This document shows, piece by piece, positions 32,381-42,681 of a stretch of DNA of 64,000 nucleotides. Numbering within the stretch: the stretch's first letter is position 1; every line of letters begins with the position of its first letter. The position numbers and the translations under genes were made by a program. Below the pieces are notes generated by a model that was given only the letters and a program-made list of their open reading frames with translations, did not search any database and was not told where the DNA came from. Source of the stretch: Poa pratensis (lineage: Eukaryota > Streptophyta > Magnoliopsida > Poales > Poaceae); assembly GCA_947311845.1 (NCBI GenBank), contig CAMZMU010000041.1:116203361-116267360 (forward strand), given 5' to 3'.

Positions 32381-32774
32381 TGCGGCCCAGCCGAAGGTCC
32401 ACCTGGCGGCCCAAAGAAGCCCAAGAAGACACAACTTGTAGTACAAGGCAAGAAACCATGTAAACCCTATCTGTCTCCCTTTATAAAGCCAGGCAGGGGC
32501 ACCCTTTAGAGGGAGACAAGCCATACGGCACACAACATACACGCATAGCCATAGTGAGACCACGTCTTACCACCATCGCCATTACGGCCACCATGTAATC
32601 ATACATATATACAGATCAGACAAGCAGGAGTAGGTCTTTATCTCACAATGAGGGGCCGAATCTGGGTAAATCCTTACTTGTCAGTCGTCCGGAACTACCA
32701 GCGCGCCAACTTCTCTCTCTATACGAAACCCTAGGTATCTCGACCTTGGGATTTGCCGTGATAACCCCACGTCA
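32381..32774 (+). repeat. 5' LTR of element F
   Basis: Matches 40019-40409 closely. It contains CCCTTTATAAAGCCAGG near 32480, a likely TATA box. Confidence 0.92.
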
Positions 32775-32776
32775 AT

Positions 32777-32794
32777 TGGCGCCGTCTGTGGGAA
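32777..32794 (+). other. Primer-binding site of element F
   Basis: TGGCGCCGTCTGTGGGAA, two bases after the LTR end; a Gypsy-type PBS different from that of B, E and G. Confidence 0.88.
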
Positions 32795-33022
32795 GAACGC
32801 GTGTTGGACTCGCGGTTTCGGCGGCTCCAATCTTCACCAACAAACGGGCAGCGGCTCGTCGCCACGGATCGTCGCCCGGGGGCTCAACAACGATGTCGTC
32901 TCCGCGCGGCTGATCAAAATCAACCAGATAGCATCTAGTCTACCTACTCGCCGATGTCAGTTCGAGGCGACGTCCGATCGAAGCAAGACGCAAATCAGAA
33001 GATCCAATCTAGAGAAGGTCAC
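32795..33022 (+). other. Interior of element F, left piece
   Basis: A short non-coding remainder between the PBS and the truncated G element. No domain is visible. Confidence 0.6.
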
Positions 33023-33752
33023 GCATGTGATGGTTTGATTTATGCATAATGACTTGTTTATCCTTGTCATGAGGTGATTGACACCACCAAGTGTAGATAG
33101 ATGTGAGAGATGTGGTCATGCACACAAAATATGAATCATCACACTAGTGTTTAGAATATTTTCCATTAAGAAGTATGATGTATGTAGGTACGGGGTGGCC
33201 GATGTGACAAAGGCATATGTATTGAGTGACACAATACAGCCCAACATCCTTTATCTGGGGGTAAAAAGGAACAAGTATGATGTGGGGTGACAACAAACCA
33301 CGCTAGCCTTACGAGGGTGACCCTAGCAACACAAGTGATTATTTTCTTTCAACTATGTGTCTTAGGACATGTAGCCGTCATAGAAGTTACCATTAAAGCA
33401 TGACAATTGTGTGTACTTTTTATCTATAACATGATAATCACCATAGATGGGAGAGAGAGGATTAAGTGAACCCATGAACCCATGTCCATTGTTCCTATAA
33501 GAGAAAACCTTTGTCTTGTTCTCTTGCATTGAAGAGGATTGGGACACTTTTACATTCTTGTTTTGTTACATTAAACTTTCATCCATTAAATCAACCATCT
33601 TGTTCTTTAAACTTTTTAGTGCATAATCAACTAAAAATTGTGACACTTTAGTTGTAGGGAATAGATAACTTTTCCTTCTTGCTCCTGCGGATCGATACCC
33701 TACTTCCACATTGAGAGGTGCTACAGTGATCCCCTGCTCTTGGGGGTTATCA
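33023..33752 (+). repeat. Truncated 5' LTR of element G
   Basis: It corresponds to 39016-39739, both ending CTTGGGGGTTATCA. The left edge joins element F directly. Confidence 0.92.
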
Positions 33753-33762
33753 AGTACTTTTC

Positions 33763-33780
33763 TGGCGCCGTTGCCGGGGA
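33763..33780 (+). other. Primer-binding site of element G
   Basis: TGGCGCCGTTGCCGGGGA, ten bases after the LTR, the same type as in B and E. Confidence 0.92.
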
Positions 33781-33979
33781 GCGTAGCGCTTAAGTTTCTA
33801 TTTTGTGTGCACTAGACTTTAGATTTATTTTTATCTTGTTTTATATCTTGCAATCATCTAAGCTTGGGGAGGTTCCTTTAAACTTGTTTGGTTGTGAGTT
33901 TCTCATTAGCTTTACTTTTAGTTATGTATCAGTTTATACTCTCCTTATTTGAAAAACACAAAAAAAAAGTTCATTTGTT

Positions 33980-35266
33980 ATGTTCGTGGAATGTATGAGT
34001 TACGTACTTATGCAACCCCCCATGGTTGAATCAATTAGTGTTGATCAAAAAAGGTTTATAATGGAAGCATTTAATGTAATTGGCCATGCATTATGTGATA
34101 GGTATAATGTATCTTGCTGCATAGATCAATATCCTAAGCATCTTAAATTTCAATGCAAGCTTGAGAGTATGCCTATAATTGCCTCTTACCATAATAATGA
34201 AATTATGACCACTGATATGAAGGCAGCCGAGGAATTTACTATTGTAATGGGAATTCTTGAGATAGTTATGTTTAATATAGATAAAGCTCGCCTCACACCA
34301 AGACTTGCTATAACACTTGAACAACTCTTGAAACTCTTTTGTAAGAATACCTATATCCTTGAATATTATAACAATCTTGTTGCTATCAAGGAGAGATCTA
34401 ATGGCTTGCAGGAACAAGAAGAATATAGAGAAGGGGAAAAGGTATTAGAGGATTGCCCATATCCTTACTCACCATGCTATTTTGATTCTGATTCTGATGA
34501 TGATCAACACATTCAAAATGATATTATTATTGATAATAGCTTTGAAAGTGATGAGGAATTTGGTTTAGATATTCTATATGATAATGCTCTAGATGATGGT
34601 CCTATTTTGCTTGATAATCCTCCATGTTTAGAACTTGTTACTAAATTATGTGGGGATAAAGATGATATACTTGCTGTTTGTGACAATACTCTCACTCATG
34701 AGAGTCCTACTTTGTCTTTGAATTCTCCTGATTACACTGTAGAGGAGAAAAAATATTTTGATGATACTATGTCTCCCATTTATGACGATTACAATGATGA
34801 ATGTGATATTTTCAGTCCACCTACTATTGAGGATAAAGTTTATTATGATTATGATATGCCTCCTATGTATGATGATTACAATGATGATTATGAATGTTTT
34901 ACTCCTACTATCACTAATAAGAAGGATTTTACTTATGTGGAGAGTATTAATACTTTTATGCTTGTAGATCATGAAAGACATGCTTTATGTCATAATTATA
35001 TTGTTGAATTCATTCATGATGCTACTGAAAGTTATTATGAGAGGGGAAAACATGGTTCTAAACATTTCAATATTATTACGTTTCCTCTCTTTAAGTTCAA
35101 AGTCTTGAAATTGCTCTTGTTTTATCTTCCTATGCTACTTGCTTTGTGTTTCAATGATTTATTTTCTTACAAGATCCCAATGCATAGGAAGTGGGTTAGA
35201 CTTAAAAGTGTTTCATATTTTTCTCTTGATGCTCTCTTTTGCATTTCAATTCTTGTTCCTATGTGA
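33980..35266 (+). CDS. Uncharacterised 428-aa protein of element G
   Basis: One unbroken ORF in the gag position, starting MFVECMSYVLMQ after an A-rich leader (AACACAAAAAAAAAG). Residues 1-130 look like a folded helical domain. Residues about 140-330 are very acidic, rich in Asp, Glu and Tyr, with repeated PIYDDYNDE / PMYDDYNDD phrases. Near the C-terminus are two hydrophobic segments (about 365-385, LKLLLFYLPMLLALCF; about 408-426, YFSLDALFCISILV), so membrane anchoring is possible. It has no zinc knuckle, protease or RT motif. Athila elements can carry a membrane-type (env-like) extra gene behind pol; this could be such a gene moved up to the leader, but I do not recognise it. Its integrity in a decayed neighbourhood suggests selection during spread or recent arrival. 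Confidence 0.7.
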   Translation: MFVECMSYVLMQPPMVESISVDQKRFIMEAFNVIGHALCDRYNVSCCIDQYPKHLKFQCKLESMPIIASYHNNEIMTTDMKAAEEFTIVMGILEIVMFNIDKARLTPRLAITLEQLLKLFCKNTYILEYYNNLVAIKERSNGLQEQEEYREGEKVLEDCPYPYSPCYFDSDSDDDQHIQNDIIIDNSFESDEEFGLDILYDNALDDGPILLDNPPCLELVTKLCGDKDDILAVCDNTLTHESPTLSLNSPDYTVEEKKYFDDTMSPIYDDYNDECDIFSPPTIEDKVYYDYDMPPMYDDYNDDYECFTPTITNKKDFTYVESINTFMLVDHERHALCHNYIVEFIHDATESYYERGKHGSKHFNIITFPLFKFKVLKLLLFYLPMLLALCFNDLFSYKIPMHRKWVRLKSVSYFSLDALFCISILVPM

Positions 35267-38188
35267 GCATCATTAAAACTATCATGGCTGTCCAGAAAAC
35301 AGATTCCTAAGCTTCACTGCGAAAAATGTTAAAAATCACAGAAAAGGAATTTTGACCTGAAATTTTACGACAGCAATCTTCAGTTATTAATACACATTTC
35401 ATTAGTTCAAAATTTTCTGATTTGAGCAACGTAAGTGCCTCTGAAAATTCACTCTTTACGGGCTGTCCAGTTTTTGACAGATTCTGTCTTTATTTTGCAT
35501 TACTCTCATTACTTGTGTTTTGTGTAGTTCTATTGATCAAAGAGCAATGCACAACCATAGTAACAGTAGCTAATGTTTAGAATCAACTCATGATATGTCT
35601 TTGCTGTACCTATGAGGATTTAATTTATGGAGACACTAACCCCTCTAATCAAGTTTTATGTTGAGTTTTGTGTAAAGAGAATTTTTCAAATGGAAGAGTT
35701 GAGGGTGATGAACAAAGATCAAGAGGGACAACCACTCAAGCTTGGGGATGTTACCCCTAGACTCACCCAACATATATCAAATAAGTACAAGAATTCAAGC
35801 TTGGGGATGCCAAGCCACCTCACTCCAACCATCTTGATAACAAGTAAGTAAGCCTAGCTATATGGCTATAAAGAAAGCGCTTTACGGGAGGCAACCCGGT
35901 TGTTTTTTTTTGATTTTCTTTGTGTCCTCTTGCTGTAACAAGAGACTTAGTTTTTAGTTTAGTTTCTAGAATTTTTAATAAAGTGCCAAGTTTTACCCAT
36001 TTTGGCTTGAAAAAGTTGCTTATTGTATTCGGAGATTTTATTCCAGCACGAGTCTGTGCACGGTATGATTTTTCATTCCTATTCTGTAACTCCGAATGAG
36101 CTGCAATTTGAACTGTAGTTGCAACTTTTCATCCTCTGTATGCATGAATTTTTCAGATTTTTTCGACATAATTAAGTAGGGTAGAAAAATGCGTTTTGCT
36201 GCTGCTGTTTTTCTGGACAGATTCTGTCCCATTTTGTTTGATGCATTCTTTAAACTATTAACTTGAATCTTTTTGATCCAATTGAGTTTATAAGTAGGCA
36301 TACAACATTATACACTTTCTGGACATTCATATGAATTTTTGTTTAAGGATTATATGCAGCAAGCAATTCATTTGTCTATCACTACTAATGTCACCCCACA
36401 GAAAAGAAATGGGAGAAACGGTGTTTTGAAGTTTTTTCACAGGGATTAGAGGAGATGCACCAAGAGCTATCCAAGGATGGTGAAGACCATAAGCTTGGGG
36501 ATGTGAAGACAACCCCACTGGACCAACACACTCTCGGTTTGCACACGTCTAACTTCTGTTTTTCGATCAATGCACTTTATCGCATAAACTTGGAGCGTCT
36601 TTTTATTTACTTTTTATTTCGGTTTGTTTGTCTTGAGACCACCACTATCATTTATGTTATGAGAGAGCTACTGGAAATTTGGGTTGAATTAAGTTGGATG
36701 CTATTAAAAAGATTGGGAAAGGGATGTTTGAGTTGATTCAAAAAGATACATATAGTTGCATGATTCATGTGCTTTTTAATGAATATTAATTTGCAAGTGT
36801 TTTATCAAGAGCTATCTTTTATTCATGTTTTGATGCTGAATGTTACTTTACTTTGTTTAACATGGATTGATTAGTTCTATGGACACTTTTGCATGCATTT
36901 AGACGGTCAACTTTCTCCCTCTTGCTAGCCCAAAAACTCCAACAAGCAAAAACTTGTTTTCCAACACCTTCAACCAAAGTTTTTCCAGTGAGTCCACCAT
37001 ATCTACCTATTAGCTTTATGCTATTCCAAGTATGTTTATCATGTTATATTGTATTATCTATGTTTCCGAATTAAAATGCTTATGTTATTGATTGTTATGG
37101 GAGAAGTTGGTTAAAAAGCTCTCACGAACTTGATGCACACTTTACTTTTATTCTGCACTTAATAAACATGAACCATTGTGATTAAAATTATGAAGTTGTG
37201 TGCTTGACAAGAGTCTTGGTTGGGAGTTAGCCCATATGTGCTGTCACATGGCAAGCTTTCAACGTGCTCTTAATTATATTTAGTTGATATCATGCACTTT
37301 TGTCTATGGATGCCTAACATTGTGTGAAATAAAGGTGGAAACTTGGCAAGTTTAAGGAGTAAGTATAAATGGCTAGAGAGACGCCTGGGCCGCTAACATA
37401 AGCCATGCATCATTCATGGTGGAAGTTTACTTACATGCCATAGTGGACCTTCAGTGAAGCACTTCACAATAAAAAGCTATACCCATAGTAAATAAAAGAA
37501 TGCTGAGATTGTCCATTTTGTTTGTTTGTCTTGTCATTTTGACATGAGGCTTGTTCCATGTCCTGAGACAAGAGGTACCCCAGTTGACGCTCTTGATGAC
37601 GCTTTTATTACTTGCAATGACTTTAAAACTTGAACTTGCTTTGTGACCCGAGTTGAGTAGCCAGTTGGGGAGGCTTTTGTATTCACGGGGCATGAGGCAT
37701 CCAACCCTTACTTTGTCAAGCACATTACTCATATTTGCTTTCACTTTCAACTTAACCATTCAAGATGCTATGATAGGGGTAATGAGAGCTTGACACCAAT
37801 GAATACCACATTGCAATCATTAACTTAAGTAGAAGCATTTGGAAGCTAGATGAGACTTTTGCATGTTTTACCTCTACTTATTTATCTATCTTTCCAAAGT
37901 GTCCACCTTTTATATTCAGATTTCATAAGAGTACTCTATGACCATTATAGGATGTTTTTACTTTTCATTATGCATACATTTGGTCCATAGTACTTTCTTC
38001 TATGTTACACTTTGTGAATTATCATTGAACATCCTTACATTGAATATTTGATATCACTTTATAATCCATCTTGTATATTGCTACTCCTTTGAAGAATGAA
38101 TCATTTGACTCTATGTAGCAATAGTAATCATCCTTGATATCCATTGATAGTATTAAAATGCAAAGTCCATGTTAGTTTTATCACCTTC
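35267..38188 (+). other. Long non-coding region of element G
   Basis: No credible gene in 2.9 kb. It contains GCTTGGGGATG phrases (35741, 35801, 36493) resembling its own polypurine tract and 'ctgtccag' / 'ggacagattctgtcc' phrases also seen in E (41590-41630) and J (63955-63980). A conserved stem-loop lies at 35885-35898. Confidence 0.6.
35851..35900 (+). other. Conserved stem-loop motif of element G
   Basis: GCCTAGCTA, then AAAGCGCTT, then CGGG-AGGCAA-CCCG (35885-35898). The same layout occurs in E (41767-41820, minus) and J (63772-63818) with ATGGG/CCCAT stems; see findings. Confidence 0.65.
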
Positions 38189-38225
38189 ATACTCGAGGAC
38201 GAGTATAGGTTAAGCTTGGGGATGT
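38189..38225 (+). other. Hairpin and polypurine tract of element G
   Basis: 38189-38206 folds as ATACTCG-AGGA-CGAGTAT with seven Watson-Crick pairs. AAGCTTGGGGATGT (38212-38225) is the polypurine tract abutting the 3' LTR. Confidence 0.75.
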
Positions 38226-39739
38226 TGATGCATGTAAAATGCATACATGAACTTTGCATTGTATTACTTATATTTCAATCATATTTGCATCATATAAGGG
38301 TTATATCATTGTTTTATATTGATTTTGGGAATATTTCATAGTTTCCCTATTTTTCTGGAATTAACCCTGCACAGGCAGAAAACCCTATTTTCTATATTTT
38401 GATGTTTCAGGGACCCAAACGACGTCCAAATGACCTGGAAATTTACGAGCATCAGTTTTTGGAAGGAACGAAGCGTGGGAGCGAAGGAAGCGAACAAACG
38501 GAGGCCCGAGGGCCAAGATAGGGTGGCCCACGGGCCAGATTCCTTGGCCGCGTGGGACCCACCATCTTGGGCCTCGAGGCTCCGTGCCGTCGATCTTCTT
38601 CCCGAGCCTCCGTCTTGACCTAAAAACGACTATAAAAATAGCCCCCGAGGCTTTCGGAGGAGAGCGCGCCGAAACACAGAAACCACGAAACAGAGACCTG
38701 GAGTTGCAGATTGGAGGGGGAAAACTCCGGCGGGGCGCTGCCGGCGTGGTCTCCATCTTCTCCAACGACTTCTCCACCGTCTCCATGATGAAGGGGGAGT
38801 AGTCCACCCCCTGGACTTTGGGTTTGTGGTGGTAACTTGATCTAATCTCTCTATGTATGATCATTGTTGAAGTCCATATGATGTGCCTTGCATAAGTATG
38901 GATCTATCTATGTAATTCCTATGGTGGATATTGTGGTATGAGATAATATTTGTTATGCATTTACCGTTGTGTTGGAGCTTTTATGACTTGTCATACTTTG
39001 GAGATATTCTATGATGCATGTGATGGTTTGATTTATGCATAATGCCTTGTTTATCCTTGTCATGAGGTGATTGACACCACCAAGTGTAGATAGATGAGAG
39101 AGATGTGGTCATGCACACGAAATATGAATCATTACACTAGTGTTTAGAATATTGTCCATTAAGAAGTATGATGTATGTAGGTACGGGGTGGCCGATGTGA
39201 CAACGGCATATGTATTGAGTGACACAATACAGCCCAACATCCTTTATCTGGGGGTAAAAAGGAAGAAGTATGATGTGGGAGTGACAACAAACCACGCTAG
39301 CCTTACGAGGGTGACCCTAGCAACACAAATGATTATTTTCTTTCAACTATGTGTCTTAGGACATGTAGCCGTCATAGAAGTTACCATTAAAGCATGACAA
39401 TTGTGTGTACTTTTTATCTATAACATGATAATCACCATAGATGGGAGAGAGAGGATTAAGTGAACCCATGTCCATTGTTCCTATAAGAGAAAACCTTTGT
39501 CTTGTTCTCTTGCATTGAAGAGGATTGGGACACTTTTACATTCTTGTTTTGTTACATTAAACTTCCATCCATTAAATCAACCATCTTGTTCTTTAAACTT
39601 GTTTAGTGCATAATCAACTAAAACTTGTGACACTTTAGTTGTAGGGAATAGATAACTTTTCCTTCTTGCTCCTGCGGATCGATACCCTACTTCCACATTG
39701 AGAGGTGCTACAGTGATCCCCTGCTCTTGGGGGTTATCA
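38226..39739 (+). repeat. 3' LTR of element G
   Basis: 1514 bp, TGATGCATGT ... GGGGTTATCA. The first half also resembles the truncated LTR at 45398. A GC-rich promoter-like stretch lies at 38460-38620. Confidence 0.92.
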
Positions 39740-40018
39740 GTGGCACATCTGTATACTCGAGCTGGGCGTTTCGGCTTCGATTCGACGACCTCAGCGACAT
39801 GCGGGCGTCCGACTCGGCGGTACGGGCACATCGACCTCGCCAGCACGCCATCACAGTTGGCTGTGCTCCTGGGAATCCTCAACCCGGCGGAACGGCGCAT
39901 TGGCTTCGACCACGCGTACCCGACATACCGGCGACTTCGAAGATACCGGCGTGCGCACGGTAGGGCGGCACTGCACATCTTCATCGGCCGCAATACACCC
40001 CACCATTGGCGTACCCGA
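39740..40018 (+). other. Interior of element F, right piece
   Basis: Non-coding, GC-rich remainder of F between G and F's 3' LTR. No clear polypurine tract is seen before the LTR. Confidence 0.55.
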
Positions 40019-40409
40019 TGCGGCCCAGCCGAAGGCCCACCTGCGGCCCAAAGAAGCCCAAGAAGACACAACTAGTATTACAAGGCAAGAAACCATGTAA
40101 ACCCTACCTGGCTTCCTTTATAAAGCCAGGCAGGGGCACCCTTTAGAGGGAGACAAGCCATATGGCACACAACATACACGCATAGCCATAGCGAGACCAC
40201 GTCTCACCACCATCGCCATTATGACCACCAAGTAATCATACATATATACAGATCAGACAAGCAGGAGTAGGTCTTTACCTCACAATGAGGGGCCGAACCT
40301 GGGTAAATCCTTGCTTATCAGCCGTCCGGAACTACCAGCGCGTCAACTTCTCTCTATATGAAACCCTAGGTATCTCGACCTTGGGATTTGTCGTGGTAAC
40401 CCCACGTCA
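40019..40409 (+). repeat. 3' LTR of element F
   Basis: 391 bp, the pair of 32381-32774. Element E resumes immediately after with ATGCACGAGAAGCATTCCC, as in B near 7320. Confidence 0.92.
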
Positions 40410-41829
40410 ATGCACGAGAAGCATTCCCTCTCAGTACAGAGTTTTTAGGCTTAGCAAGGTGTCAAGCAAATACATATTAACAACCGAATACATGAAGGAC
40501 CACAAGATATACATTAATCATAACCATTAGACTCCACATTGTCTCCCTTGTCAACCAAACATGCTTTGCAAGAAGAATATCTAGACTTTGAGAAATAACA
40601 ATCAGAACAAGCATCATAATTCTAAGCTTTACGGTATTTCTCCACTAGTCCATTCTTAAGCAAATGATCCAGAAGTTTAAACATTCATCCATTGTATATC
40701 TCAAAACAATTGACAAGTATCAAATAATTCAAGACAATGCTATTTGAATTTCTTTTACCACTTCCTACATGATAGTTCCCTTTCAAGCAAACACCAATCG
40801 ACTTATTAGAAACAACTCTCTAAGCAAATAAGCATGAAACACAAGAGAGCACAACCTAACTACAAAAATTAATAGCTCTGAAAGAGATACATGAAAAACA
40901 AGAGCTAGAAGCTAAAACAATAAAAAGCTAAGCACTCAACACATATAAGTGAAGAACAGGAGTGTATATGAAAAGGCAGAGCATGTCTCTCTCCCACATA
41001 AGAATGCAAGGATCCATTTATTGAAAATGACCAGCAAACAAAACAAAACAAAACTATAAGCAAAACATAAATGACGCTCCAAGAATAGCACATATTATGT
41101 AAAGGAATAAATATATATTTTCATGGCTTGAGACTTCTTGAATATTTGGTGGAGGTCCAAGGGAGCCTCCCCAAGCTTGAGCTTTAATCCCTTCTTGATC
41201 TTCTTTCATCACCTCGTTCTCTCAACACTTGAAAACTTCCTTCACACAAAACTTATCACAAACTTATTAGAGGGTTTAGTCCTAAAAAAAATCCACCTTT
41301 AGTTCTCACTTGGCAAATTGCATAAACTTGTTTCTAAACATTAGGTACTGTCACAAAGATCTAGGTGATGTTTCGTGGATAGAAGAAATCCACTTTGTCC
41401 GTAAAAGGTGCAATGCAAAAACTTGGACATAATCTGTCAAATAATAGAACAGAACGCAAAGATGATTTTTTTCGAGCTACTAGGACACCTCGAATCAGAA
41501 AACTCAAAACTAATGAAAGTTAGACAAAACCCCATGCTTGCTATCAAAAAAATTCAGCTCCAGATCACGTTCTGTGATTGTTTTAGAATTTTATACAGTG
41601 ACAAACAAAAATCTGTTTCTGGACAGCAAAACACATAATTATACTTTCCTCTCATTAGATGCTATTCTTGGCACAAAAACAAAAATAAAAAGGATACAAG
41701 GGAGTTGTTACAGAGGCAACAACACCCAAACACAAAGAAAACAAAAACAAACTGAAAGTAAAAACAATGGGTTGCCTCCCATAAGCGCTTTTCTTTAACG
41801 CATTTTAGCTAGGCACAATGGCAAAGAGA
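40410..41829 (-). other. Non-coding middle region of element E
   Basis: It continues the B-like post-pol block for about 50 bp, then AT-rich sequence without a gene. A CCCCAAGCTTGAGC phrase lies at 41171. The conserved stem-loop (41767-41782) sits just downstream of the ORF stop in the element's sense. Confidence 0.6.
41767..41820 (-). other. Conserved stem-loop motif of element E
   Basis: On the minus strand: GCCTAGCTAAAATGCGTTAA, GAAAAGCGCTT, then ATGGG-AGGCAA-CCCAT (41782-41767), a perfect five-base stem. It lies directly after the ORF stop. Confidence 0.65.
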
Positions 41830-42441
41830 TCAAGTATTATCATTCAAAGAAAGATTGGAAAAAATTTCATAGAGACATTGTATTTTATCTATGCTTGGCT
41901 CAGATTTTCCCTTTTCACTCCTTTTCGGTTTACTACTTTCATCAAAAGGGTTTTCAGGGACAATCCAATCAAAATTCTTCTCTAAATCTTCATGCATACC
42001 CATTAACTTGAAGGGTATAGGAATTTTTAATTCTTTCTCGCAATCCGGTTTTTTAGTATACTTCATTACATCAATATCCACGGTTTCAAGTGTGTGCATA
42101 ATATTAATGTAATATCCAAGCATTTTATAGTGAACAAATATTTTTCTAGCTTCCCTAGCTACATCATCAAATTCTTTAAGCAAAGTCTTAAGCACAAAAT
42201 CCTTCTTCTCCCCATCTTCCATACTATCAAGATTAAGAAACATTTGCTGTATTATGGGGTTAAGGTAAACAAACCTAGCTTCCAACCGGTCTACCAAAGA
42301 GGCAATTGCAATTTTATAATTATGGGCAAGTTCTACCAGAGATTTATCTCCAAGTTCATAAAGTTGGCTTATGTGGTTAAAGAATTCTTCAATATTATTT
42401 CTTCCAATGATGAAACCGCTTCCCACCTTGAGTTCTTTCAT
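41830..42441 (-). CDS. Uncharacterised 203-aa protein of element E
   Basis: The frame is open from 42651, but the first roughly 70 codons are the T-rich leader between PBS and coding region, which explains their hydrophobic look. E, G and J all have such leaders ending in an AACACAAAAAA stretch. I therefore choose the ATG at 42441 (MKELKVGSG). The product is predominantly helical and charged (EEFFNHISQLYELGDKSLVE, LKEFDDVAREARKIFVHY), with a Lys/Ser/Glu-rich end. It contains no zinc knuckle or enzyme motif. It stands in the gag position of a pol-less element, so a particle or RNA-binding role is possible but not shown. I do not recognise the family. Confidence 0.6.
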   Translation of the reverse strand: MKELKVGSGFIIGRNNIEEFFNHISQLYELGDKSLVELAHNYKIAIASLVDRLEARFVYLNPIIQQMFLNLDSMEDGEKKDFVLKTLLKEFDDVAREARKIFVHYKMLGYYINIMHTLETVDIDVMKYTKKPDCEKELKIPIPFKLMGMHEDLEKNFDWIVPENPFDESSKPKRSEKGKSEPSIDKIQCLYEIFSNLSLNDNT

Positions 42442-42652
42442 GGCAAACTTAGGGAAAAACATGATGACTAGAACAATGGATAAAACTAGACAAAACCGAA
42501 ATAAACTAGGTGCTGGAATTTTTAATTTTTTGTGTTTTTGAGTTTTAAAGCAAACGAAAAGCAAAACAAGACTAATAAAAAATATACTAAGCAAAACAAT
42601 AATAAAATAGAGTGTAAGGATGTGCGAAACTCCCCTCGCTGAAGCTTCCAAG

Positions 42653-42670
42653 TCCCTGGCAACGGCGCCA
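42653..42670 (-). other. Primer-binding site of element E
   Basis: TGGCGCCGTTGCCAGGGA on the minus strand, 11 bases from the LTR, the same class as B's PBS. Confidence 0.9.
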
Positions 42671-42681
42671 GAAAACTTGCT

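Larger units (their letters stand above)
33023..39739 (+). mobile_element. Gypsy-type element G, pol-less, with one ORF
   Basis: Plus strand. The truncated 5' LTR (33023-33752) matches the last part of the full 3' LTR (38226-39739). Then come a PBS, one 428-codon ORF and about 2.9 kb of non-coding sequence with a polypurine tract at its end. No protease, RT or integrase is present. The first roughly 790 bp of the 5' LTR are missing, so a deletion removed them along with the left TSD. The leader, PBS, stem-loop and pre-polypurine hairpin resemble those of E and J, placing it in the same broad Athila-related group. Confidence 0.85.
32381..40409 (+). mobile_element. Small LTR element F (TRIM-like), split by element G
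   Basis: LTRs 32381-32774 and 40019-40409 (about 394 and 391 bp) start TGCGGCCCAG and end CCCCACGTCA. A PBS follows the left LTR. Once G is removed the interior is only about 530 bp and encodes nothing, so the original element was about 1.3 kb. The insertion site in E is recognisable by comparison with B near 7320, but the flanks (ATCGA left, ATGCA right) are an imperfect TSD at best. Confidence 0.85.

Noticed and set aside
42442..42651. Hydrophobic N-terminal extension of the element E ORF read as membrane segments or signal peptide
   Set aside because: This is the T-rich leader between PBS and coding region, seen in similar form in G and J; hydrophobicity follows from T-rich codons.
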